This document shows positions 26,689 to 33,258 of a stretch of 64,000 nt of DNA, one piece after another. Position numbers and translations under genes: made by a program. The DNA is from WTJO01 sp965660165 (GTDB lineage: Bacteria > Pseudomonadota > Alphaproteobacteria > Puniceispirillales > Puniceispirillaceae): the NCBI GenBank assembly GCA_965660165.1, contig CBFHYU010000011.1:1-64000 (forward strand). The letters run 5' to 3'. How positions within the stretch are numbered: position 1 is the first letter of the stretch; the number at the start of each line of letters is the position of its first letter. A model generated the notes under the pieces. It worked only from the letters and a program-made list of their open reading frames with translations, was not told where the DNA came from and made no database searches.

Positions 26689-27952
26689 TATGTTGCTTGC
26701 TGTTTGGGTGTTTCTTTCCAATAACAGGATATTTTACATTTTTAATTGTACGCGCAATAAACAGACTAGTTCTAGGGATATAGAAATATTTTGATATATT
26801 GGCGATATTGGGACGCCGAATGGAACGATAAACAGTATATCCCATAAGCAATGCATGCATGACAGCGAAATACAGAAACAGGCTGTCAGGTCCGAAATAG
26901 TCTATCAGATAACTTGCAATAATAGGCGAGATAATCGCCCCAATTGCAAAGGTGAAAATCAATGAAGCACTCAATGCAGCCATCTGCGCCCGTTCAATTA
27001 GATTATTGGCATGAATGGCGCAAATAGAATAAAGCGGCATGGTGGTTGCCCCAAAGATAAATACTAAAATAAGCGGTGTTTTTATCCCGAACATAACATC
27101 TATCTTAACAAGGCTAAAGCCAAGGCTAACCAAAATAGTAATCGCGCTTAAAAACCCAAGCATCTGGCGAGTTGTTATCTTGTTTGCCAGATAGCCAATA
27201 GGCATCTGAATAATCATACCGCCAAGCATAAATAGCACCAAAAATATGCCAATTTCTGATGTATTGAAATTTAGCTCATAGGCAAAAAGTGGGCCTATCA
27301 TTCTGATGGCGCTACCTGTTGCCCCCACTATCAGCACTCCCAAAGCGGCAAGAGGCGAAATGGTAAAAGCAAAAATAGGTGAAAAAATCTGGTTGTCTGG
27401 TAATTCTGGCTGTACTGAACGTGTTAACCCAAGCGGTAATAACGATAAGGTCAGAAAAATCGCTAGCACTGAATAGGATAGATATATTGCAGGCTCTAGA
27501 AATATGATGAGACTTTGGGCAATAAGCCCGCCTGTCATATCAACAATTCTGTAGATCGAAAAAAATTTGGCTCTATTTGAACGCTCAAGCTTTGCATTTA
27601 GCCAGCTTTCAATCGCAGTATAGGCACTTGCAACCGCAATACCATTCACTACACGCAACATGCACCATACGATGAAATGAGGCATTATCGGATGCAGCAA
27701 TACCGCAACAATAGAGGCCGCAACCACAACACCATATGATCTGGCATGCCCAACCCGTCTGATAAGAGCAGGCGAAATCAGACACCCTAAAAGAAACCCA
27801 ATAAAATGTGATGCCCCCAGCACGCCTATCTGAATATTGCTAAATTCAAGCGTTACAGCGCTTAATACATCCAGAGGCCCTAATGCAGTGGTACCAATCT
27901 GCATCAACATAATTGTCACCAGAAGCGCGGAAATAGAAAGCAGTATCTGCAT
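26681..27952 (-). CDS. MFS transporter, YcaD-like
   Basis: A 423-aa major facilitator with 12 hydrophobic segments. The opening LLSISALLVTIMLMQIGTT, the GFLLGCLISPALIRRVGHARSYG loop between TM2 and TM3, and VNGIAVASAYTAIESWLNAK resemble the YcaD-like subgroup of putative transporters. About 45 residues after the last helix are basic and polar. Substrate unknown. It is the first gene of the reverse-strand run through the EamA gene, the SelD fusion and mnmH, and diverges from dam across a 149-base region that contains a 12-bp palindrome at 28014-28025. Confidence 0.86.
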   Translation of the reverse strand: MQILLSISALLVTIMLMQIGTTALGPLDVLSAVTLEFSNIQIGVLGASHFIGFLLGCLISPALIRRVGHARSYGVVVAASIVAVLLHPIMPHFIVWCMLRVVNGIAVASAYTAIESWLNAKLERSNRAKFFSIYRIVDMTGGLIAQSLIIFLEPAIYLSYSVLAIFLTLSLLPLGLTRSVQPELPDNQIFSPIFAFTISPLAALGVLIVGATGSAIRMIGPLFAYELNFNTSEIGIFLVLFMLGGMIIQMPIGYLANKITTRQMLGFLSAITILVSLGFSLVKIDVMFGIKTPLILVFIFGATTMPLYSICAIHANNLIERAQMAALSASLIFTFAIGAIISPIIASYLIDYFGPDSLFLYFAVMHALLMGYTVYRSIRRPNIANISKYFYIPRTSLFIARTIKNVKYPVIGKKHPNSKQHND

Positions 27953-28013
27953 AGCTTCAGTCTTTATTATAATTACCTGTCACTGAATAAAATGATGACC
28001 TGAATTTTTTCGA

Positions 28014-28025
28014 GTGATATATCAC
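28014..28025. promoter_or_regulatory. 12-bp perfect palindrome between divergent genes (possible operator)
   Basis: GTGATATATCAC is a perfect dyad, 61 bases upstream of the reverse MFS gene and 76 upstream of dam. Its position suits a repressor or activator site for either gene. It does not fit the FNR pattern, because the half-sites are too close. The cognate regulator is unknown. Confidence 0.35.
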
Positions 28026-28101
28026 AGGTGAGCCATTTTCAGCTAAAGGTCAATCATAATGTGCCATATCTCGCTATCATTCCAGTAAGGGTAAGTTCCA
28101 G

Positions 28102-28920
28102 ATGCCAACTCCGTTTCTGAAATGGGTAGGGGGAAAACGCCAACTAGTCCCTGAAATTAGTAAATTTATTCCCTCTGGCACCCAACGGCTGATTGAGCCC
28201 TTTATGGGCGGCGGCGCTGTGTTTTTTGCAAGCAATTATCCGCAAGGCTGGCTAAATGATGTCAATCCTGAGCTGGTGAATTGCTATCAGATAGTTAAAG
28301 ACCAGCCAGCGGCATTGATAGAAAGCCTAGCACAGCATATTTACGAAAAAGCCTATTATCTCAAAATCAGAGCCCTTGATAGAACGCCATCAGGCCTTAA
28401 CGCACTATCTGCAGTAGAACGTGCCAGCAGGTTTATTTATTTGAATCGTACTGGCTTTAATGGGATGTATCGGGTAAATGCCAAAGGGCAATTTAATGTA
28501 CCTTTTGGGCGCTATACCAATCCCAAAATTTGTGATGCAGACGGGCTTTATGCCTGTTCAGCTCATTTGCAACAGTGCCAGTTAAGCTGTCTTGATTTTG
28601 AAACAGTTATGGATAGCGCGCAAGCAGGTGATTTTGTTTACCTTGATCCGCCCTATATCCCATTATCAGACACGGCCTATTTTACCTCATATTCAGATGC
28701 AGGATTTAGCTTTGCTGATCAAGAACGGCTTGCTGATGCCACATGCAGGCTAGATAGCAGAGGGATTAAATTTGCCCTGTCTAACAGCTTTAGCCCACAG
28801 CTAAAGGCGCTATATTCAGGGTTTCAATTCCATCACGTTGAAGCCGCTAGAAACATCAATGCCAAAGCGGATGGGCGTAAGGCAATTCTAGAATATATCA
28901 TAACAAATTCTGATAGTTAA
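28102..28920 (+). CDS. dam: DNA adenine methyltransferase, Dam family
   Basis: A 272-aa class alpha N6-adenine methyltransferase. The S-adenosylmethionine motif is FLKWVGGKRQLVPEI at the N-terminus with the FMGGGAVFF segment, followed by LNDVNPELVNCY. The catalytic motif is DPPY (182-185). Length and motifs match Dam/DpnM enzymes that methylate GATC. No restriction endonuclease, MutH-like or SeqA-like gene is adjacent, so it is a solitary methylase. Most characterised Alphaproteobacteria rely on CcrM (GANTC), and Dam is less common there; a phage-derived origin is possible. Target specificity is inferred from family only. Confidence 0.9.
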   Translation: MPTPFLKWVGGKRQLVPEISKFIPSGTQRLIEPFMGGGAVFFASNYPQGWLNDVNPELVNCYQIVKDQPAALIESLAQHIYEKAYYLKIRALDRTPSGLNALSAVERASRFIYLNRTGFNGMYRVNAKGQFNVPFGRYTNPKICDADGLYACSAHLQQCQLSCLDFETVMDSAQAGDFVYLDPPYIPLSDTAYFTSYSDAGFSFADQERLADATCRLDSRGIKFALSNSFSPQLKALYSGFQFHHVEAARNINAKADGRKAILEYIITNSDS

Positions 28921-28930
28921 GAAATTTTTT

Positions 28931-29254
28931 TTATGCTAAAAATACAGTCTGGATCAGAACAAAACTGATCATGCCTGCGGCGATTGCCAGCGCCAGTTTT
29001 CTGAACAAAATCATCACAGTAAGGGCAATCGCAAAGCTTAGCAGACGATAGCTTAATTCTGTAGAGGCAAGGCTGCCAACAGGATAAACCAGAATAATCG
29101 TCATCACGCCTGCTACCATTGCATGAGCGGCGGCATTTACCCACACCATCAACAGGCTGTCAGGATTGACATAGCGCGCAATCGCAATGCCTGCAAATCG
29201 CCACATGAAGGTTGCAAACGCGCCAGCGGCTACTACTACCCAGATATTTATCAT
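28931..29254 (-). CDS. azlD: Branched-chain amino acid export protein, small subunit (AzlD family)
   Basis: A 107-aa membrane protein with three to four hydrophobic segments, matching AzlD: it opens WVVVAAGAFATFMWRFAGI and has the VNAAAHAMVAGVM segment typical of the family. AzlC and AzlD together export branched-chain or other amino acids. Its ATG overlaps the azlC stop by 4 bases, so expression is coupled. It converges with dam, leaving 10 bases between the stops. Confidence 0.88.
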   Translation of the reverse strand: MINIWVVVAAGAFATFMWRFAGIAIARYVNPDSLLMVWVNAAAHAMVAGVMTIILVYPVGSLASTELSYRLLSFAIALTVMILFRKLALAIAAGMISFVLIQTVFLA

Positions 29255-29994
29255 GAGCTTCTACCTTTTTGGCTGTTTTTGTGTTGGTATTTCGTCATCA
29301 ATACCGCCAGTGAGGCGCCTATAAAGCCTGCAATGAAAATCGACCAATCCGAAAATATTGGATACAGAAGAGGGCAGATAACACCCCCAAAACACCCAGC
29401 CCATTTATTCACAGTCTGTTTAGCATTCACCAGCAATAGCAGAATATAAATGGGCGTGATAAAAATAATTAGCGGTTTGATATGTGCAGGCACCAGATCA
29501 TCAAGCATAAACCCTATCATAGTGCCACTTACAGCAAGCATAAATAGCATCGCTGTAAAGCCGATATAATATTGTCTAAGCTGTTCTTTGCTATAGTGAG
29601 ATTCACGATAGGTTAGCTGTGCCCATCCTGAAATCGCAAGAAATTGAATATAAAATAGCTTTTTTATAAAAGGCATTTTTTCGGTATTCAGCCCTAGCAT
29701 ATCTGCCCCTGAGATGCTCATTAGCATCATTCTCATATTGGCGAGAGCTACTGCTGTAAAAATTACAAACAAGCTACTGCCGCCAGCATAAAGGCTAACC
29801 ATAGCGACCTGACCTGGCATGCCCCAAATCAATAAGGTTGAGGCGGTGGTCTGAAAAAAATCTAAACCTGCTTCACGTGCAATCGCGCCAAACCCTATCG
29901 CTGTGCCTGATAGCGCGATGCCAGGTATCCCTATTCCTTCTACTAACCCTGTCCGAAGTGGGGCGTGATGTTTCGCGTGTGATGTGTGAGGCAA
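29251..29994 (-). CDS. azlC: AzlC-family amino acid exporter, large subunit (start uncertain)
   Basis: The large partner of AzlD. Family marks are GIALSGTAIGFGAIAREAGLDFFQ, WGMPGQVAMVSLYAGG and ANMRMMLMS, followed by further membrane helices. The frame stays open to an ATG at 30102, but that would read through tRNA-Cys (30019-30092), so the long form is an artefact. Between the tRNA and the first conserved helix there is no in-frame ATG. The TTG at 29994 is my best guess and gives about 247 aa, near the family norm. No ribosome site is evident. An ATG in another frame at about 30007 would need a frameshift. It overlaps azlD by 4 bases. Confidence 0.82.
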   Translation of the reverse strand: MPHTSHAKHHAPLRTGLVEGIGIPGIALSGTAIGFGAIAREAGLDFFQTTASTLLIWGMPGQVAMVSLYAGGSSLFVIFTAVALANMRMMLMSISGADMLGLNTEKMPFIKKLFYIQFLAISGWAQLTYRESHYSKEQLRQYYIGFTAMLFMLAVSGTMIGFMLDDLVPAHIKPLIIFITPIYILLLLVNAKQTVNKWAGCFGGVICPLLYPIFSDWSIFIAGFIGASLAVLMTKYQHKNSQKGRSS

Positions 29995-30018
29995 TGTGTG
30001 CAGCCATAGTGAAAAAAT

Positions 30019-30092
30019 TGGAGGCCCGGACCGGAATTGAACCGATGTACACGGTTTTGCAAACCGCTGCATAACCACTCTGCCACCGGGCC
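30019..30092 (-). tRNA. tRNA-Cys (anticodon GCA)
   Basis: Reverse-strand cloverleaf with acceptor GGCCCGG paired to CCGGGCC, D-arm with GCAGAGTGGTTATGC, anticodon loop TTTGCAAAA giving GCA, T-arm with GGTTCAATTCC, and an encoded CCA. Total 74 nt. It ends only 24 bases before the presumed azlC start and may share a transcript with azlC and azlD. Confidence 0.96.
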
Positions 30093-30209
30093 TCAATAAC
30101 AACTTATATTTGCCGTTATTAACGGGTTGTTTACGTCAATATAAGGGGGTTCGTCAATGCCTTGTCGTATCTCAGTTAAAGATTTGTATCAAATAGCACT
30201 ATTCACTGA

Positions 30210-30238
30210 TTGAAATGACAGCAAAGCCCTATTATACA
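30210..30238 (+). promoter_or_regulatory. Possible promoter for the methyltransferase-tolC-popZ region
   Basis: TTGAAA at 30210-30215 and TATACA at 30233-30238 are separated by 17 bases, about 45 bases upstream of the Pcm-like gene. Spacing is ideal and the -35 matches consensus at five of six positions. Confidence 0.45.
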
Positions 30239-30282
30239 GAGGGTACAGATTTGCTTGATTTGTTCAATTTTGGGGGCATGAC

Positions 30283-30948
30283 ATGAATAATGTGGCGTTT
30301 AAGAGTTTGCGCAAAGCAATGGTAGATAGCCAGATCAGGCCAAATAAAGTGTTTGATCTGGATGTGATAAATGCGTTTTCTGCTGTGCCTAAAGAAATGT
30401 TTGTCCCAAAGCATTTGCAAGATATTGCCTATATTGACGAAGATATCACTTTGACGGGTGGGCGATGCATCATGGAAGCCATGATTATGGGACGGTTTTT
30501 CCAAACCCTAAACTTAGCGCCAACAGATTCAGTGATGACGATTGCCTCTAGCACAGGCTATGCGGCAGCGGTGCTATCTCATTTGGTTGCGTCTGTTATC
30601 GGTATTGAAAGCCGTGCAAATATGGTCGAAAAAGCTCAGAATAATGTAAGCTCTCTTGGCATTGGCAATGTAGCTTTTGTGAAATCGCGTCTTCAGGACG
30701 GGCTGGCATCTGAAGCACCCTATAATGCGATCTTTATTGAAGGCGGGGTTGAAGCCATCCCTGATAGCTTGTTCGCACAATTAGCAGAAGGCGGGCGCCT
30801 GGCCGCTGTTTTGCGCTCGAATGACCAGCAGGTAGGTCAAGCAACTATTTGGACAAAGTCAAATAACAGCATAAGCCAAACAGCATTATTTAATGCGCAA
30901 ATTCCGATGCTAGAGGAATTTAAGGCAAAACCAAAATTTTCGTTTTAA
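30283..30948 (+). CDS. Protein-L-isoaspartate O-methyltransferase-like protein (divergent)
   Basis: A 221-aa Rossmann-fold methyltransferase of the Pcm family. The N-terminal RKAMVDSQIRPNKV and VPKEMFVPKHLQDIAYID segments match Pcm-like proteins. The SAM-binding motif I is degenerate: IASSTGYAAAVLS replaces the usual EIGTGSGYQTA, with loss of the acidic and first glycine residues. A canonical Pcm is encoded at 49360, so this copy may have another substrate or have lost activity. In many Alphaproteobacteria a gene of this type precedes tolC, as here (31017), so it is probably a conserved partner of the efflux gene. Role unknown. Confidence 0.83.
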   Translation: MNNVAFKSLRKAMVDSQIRPNKVFDLDVINAFSAVPKEMFVPKHLQDIAYIDEDITLTGGRCIMEAMIMGRFFQTLNLAPTDSVMTIASSTGYAAAVLSHLVASVIGIESRANMVEKAQNNVSSLGIGNVAFVKSRLQDGLASEAPYNAIFIEGGVEAIPDSLFAQLAEGGRLAAVLRSNDQQVGQATIWTKSNNSISQTALFNAQIPMLEEFKAKPKFSF

Positions 30949-30955
30949 TCTATCT

Positions 30956-30985
30956 TTGTTACAGACGTTTAGATAGAATTATAAC
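30956..30985 (+). promoter_or_regulatory. Possible tolC promoter
   Basis: TTGTTA at 30956-30961 and TATAAC at 30980-30985, 18 bases apart, lie just upstream of tolC and after the methyltransferase stop. The -10 matches at five of six positions and the -35 at four. Confidence 0.35.
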
Positions 30986-31016
30986 GGTCAGTTCGACTTA
31001 ACACTTGGATAGTAGC

Positions 31017-32426
31017 ATGATATTTTCACAGAGTTCTGAGGCAAATCTATTTCAAGGGGTAATGCAAACGCCTATGAGAGCCATAAGGGTAGGCCTTGCG
31101 GCAGGGGTTGCATTGGTGTTTACTTCGCTTACGCCTGTTTTTGCGACAACAATTGAGCAAAGTATTGAAGCGGCGATTGGCCAATCCCAAAAACTTGAAT
31201 CAGAACGTCAGAAATATATCGCAACTCGCCAATCTTTAGGTCTTGCAACGGCATCTAATGATTTACAGGGAACGATTACCCTAAGCGGTTCTAACACCAA
31301 CACAGATCGCAATAACAATAACACCAGCAATTCGCGCACTACTGGCACAATTAGCCTTTCCAAGCAGATTTATGATTCAGGCGAAACAGAGGCTAGTCTG
31401 AAAGCAGCGAATAATTCTATTCTGTCTGCTGAAGCAAATTTTGTTACGGTAGAACAACAGCTTATTTTTGATGTGATTTCTGCGCATTTGGCTGTGCTTA
31501 CCTCATATGAAGAATTTGACATTCAGAAGAAAAATCAAACACGGCTTCAGGCGCATACCCAAGCCGCACGTATTCGCTTGGAAAATGGCTCATCCACGCC
31601 GACAAGAGTGGCTGAAGCTGAAGCTAGGTTGGCACGCGCGCAATCAGATTTAATCGAAGCGGAGGCTGCATTAGCATCTGCAAAAGATACATTTACCTCA
31701 CTTACTGGTCTGCCAGCGAAAAATTTGAAACGCCCGCAAATGCCAACAGGCTTGCCCACATCTCTATCTGATGCAGAGCAAAAAGCCAGAGTTCAGCATC
31801 CTGCTATCACAGCGGCAGAGCTAGCTGTAAAAGCAGCTGCAAATGAGTTTGATGTGCTGAAACGCTCAGTATTACCAAAGGTAAAGCTTAGCTTAAGCTA
31901 TGCCCAAACCAGAGAAGAAACCTCTTCTAATGACAAGAATGAATTGAGCTCGTCAATTGAATTACGCACACCGTTTTTGGTCACAAATGCGGTTAAAGCA
32001 AAAGATAGAGAGCTTGCGGCAAAATCAAAACAGATGAAATTCAAACGTGATGATGTTGTGCGAACAACAATGCTTAATGTGCGCACTGCTTATCGCTCAT
32101 ACCGTGCCTCTGTTGCCCAACAAAAGGCAGTTTCCCTTGAATATGATGCTGCGAAACTGGTAGATGAAGGCACTGCCTCTGAAGTTGAGTTTGGTATTAA
32201 AACCTTTCTTGACCAGCTTGATTCTGAAAAAGCATTGCTTGATGCCTCGCTTCGGGTGCTGACAACAGAACAATCTGTCCAGCGTTCTGCTTATCAGCTT
32301 TTGCTGGCGATGGGTGAGCTAACTACCCAAAGATTATCATTAGAGCTAAATTTTTTGCCTCTGGACTTAATCTCGGATCCTGAAAGCCGTTATACCTTAC
32401 CAGTGCCTATCGCACGTGGTGAATAA
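31017..32426 (+). CDS. tolC: TolC-family outer-membrane efflux protein
   Basis: A 469-aa outer-membrane channel of tripartite efflux and type I secretion systems. Two internal outer-membrane-efflux repeats can be seen, each with long Ala/Gln/Glu-rich helices (for example RLENGSSTPTRVAEAEARLA) and a short strand region. A signal peptide (MRAIRVGLAAGVALVFTS up to VFA-TT) begins about 20 residues in, so translation may start at 31017 or at the later ATG at 31062. A TTG at 31005 is unlikely. The membrane-fusion and inner-membrane partners are not in this window. It lies between the Pcm-like gene and the PopZ-like gene, an order common in Alphaproteobacteria. Confidence 0.92.
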   Translation: MIFSQSSEANLFQGVMQTPMRAIRVGLAAGVALVFTSLTPVFATTIEQSIEAAIGQSQKLESERQKYIATRQSLGLATASNDLQGTITLSGSNTNTDRNNNNTSNSRTTGTISLSKQIYDSGETEASLKAANNSILSAEANFVTVEQQLIFDVISAHLAVLTSYEEFDIQKKNQTRLQAHTQAARIRLENGSSTPTRVAEAEARLARAQSDLIEAEAALASAKDTFTSLTGLPAKNLKRPQMPTGLPTSLSDAEQKARVQHPAITAAELAVKAAANEFDVLKRSVLPKVKLSLSYAQTREETSSNDKNELSSSIELRTPFLVTNAVKAKDRELAAKSKQMKFKRDDVVRTTMLNVRTAYRSYRASVAQQKAVSLEYDAAKLVDEGTASEVEFGIKTFLDQLDSEKALLDASLRVLTTEQSVQRSAYQLLLAMGELTTQRLSLELNFLPLDLISDPESRYTLPVPIARGE

Positions 32427-32487
32427 CATTATTTGCCATTGCTGACAGGCGAGGGGAATCCTCCCTGTCAAGAAGGTATGGCAGATT

Positions 32488-33183
32488 ATGACAATTTTTG
32501 ATCCTGAAAGCATAGCAGATAGCACCGCTGGTACAAGTGCTGTAAATAACGCGTCAATTTTCAACAATATCAAAGCGCTTTATGAAGATGCGTTAGGCTA
32601 TGAGCTGGCGCATAAACAGCTTTCTGCTGACCAGAATATCATCTCGCTTGATCAGGTGGTTTGGCCTGCTGAAAATGCATGCCCTCAGCCCCCGTCTGAT
32701 GCTTCACCCAAAGTGCCTTCTAAACCCACAGATACATCTGCACCAGATCAGAATATTTCACAGCACAGAGATAAGACGCCAGAACAAGATACAGATGATG
32801 AATTTGATAGGCTACTGTTTCGCTTGATGAAAGATATGAACAGGCTAGAGCATCCAACACATAAAATTCATCCGTTTCGTGGCCAATCTGCAAGGCAAGA
32901 GTCTGTCCGTGCCTCAAAGTCATCGCACAAAAAGACAGGTAAGCAAGCGCCTTATCATTCAGCTTTGCGTGCGGGTAATGTCGCAATGGCCGAAACACAA
33001 ATTGTTGAAGATTTGTCTCCCACGCCAGCAGAAGGCTTGCCAGATGCAATAAGAGCGCCGTTGTCTGAGCTGGTCTATCAGCAAATAGAACATAAAATTA
33101 AAGGCTGGATTGATAGGAATCTTGAACAGATTGTCGAAGATGCCTTGCGTTACGAAGAAACAGGCAGTAGAGATAGCTCATAA
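32488..33183 (+). CDS. popZ: PopZ-like polar organizing protein (DUF2497)
   Basis: A 231-aa protein with the architecture of PopZ, the scaffold that gathers at the cell pole and anchors the chromosome origin. An N-terminal helix (about 25-45) is followed by a proline- and acid-rich disordered stretch (about 60-105, with PQPPSDASPKVPSKPTD). A helix FDRLLFRLMKDMNRLE comes next, then a basic linker, and a C-terminal helical pair (LSELVYQQIEHKIKGWIDRNLEQIVEDAL) fits the DUF2497 oligomerisation region. Sequence identity to known PopZ is weak by eye. The position directly upstream of valS and after tolC, as in Caulobacter and relatives, is the stronger support. Confidence 0.72.
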   Translation: MTIFDPESIADSTAGTSAVNNASIFNNIKALYEDALGYELAHKQLSADQNIISLDQVVWPAENACPQPPSDASPKVPSKPTDTSAPDQNISQHRDKTPEQDTDDEFDRLLFRLMKDMNRLEHPTHKIHPFRGQSARQESVRASKSSHKKTGKQAPYHSALRAGNVAMAETQIVEDLSPTPAEGLPDAIRAPLSELVYQQIEHKIKGWIDRNLEQIVEDALRYEETGSRDSS

Positions 33184-33258
33184 GTTTACGCATCTGCGCC
33201 AAATATTGTGATGATCAAACTATCGTTATGATGTTGTGGCCAAATTTTTTGCTATCTC

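Noticed and set aside
32720..33049. Reverse-strand frame inside the popZ-like gene
   Set aside because: No family features and no ribosome site; the forward frame has the PopZ architecture and context.
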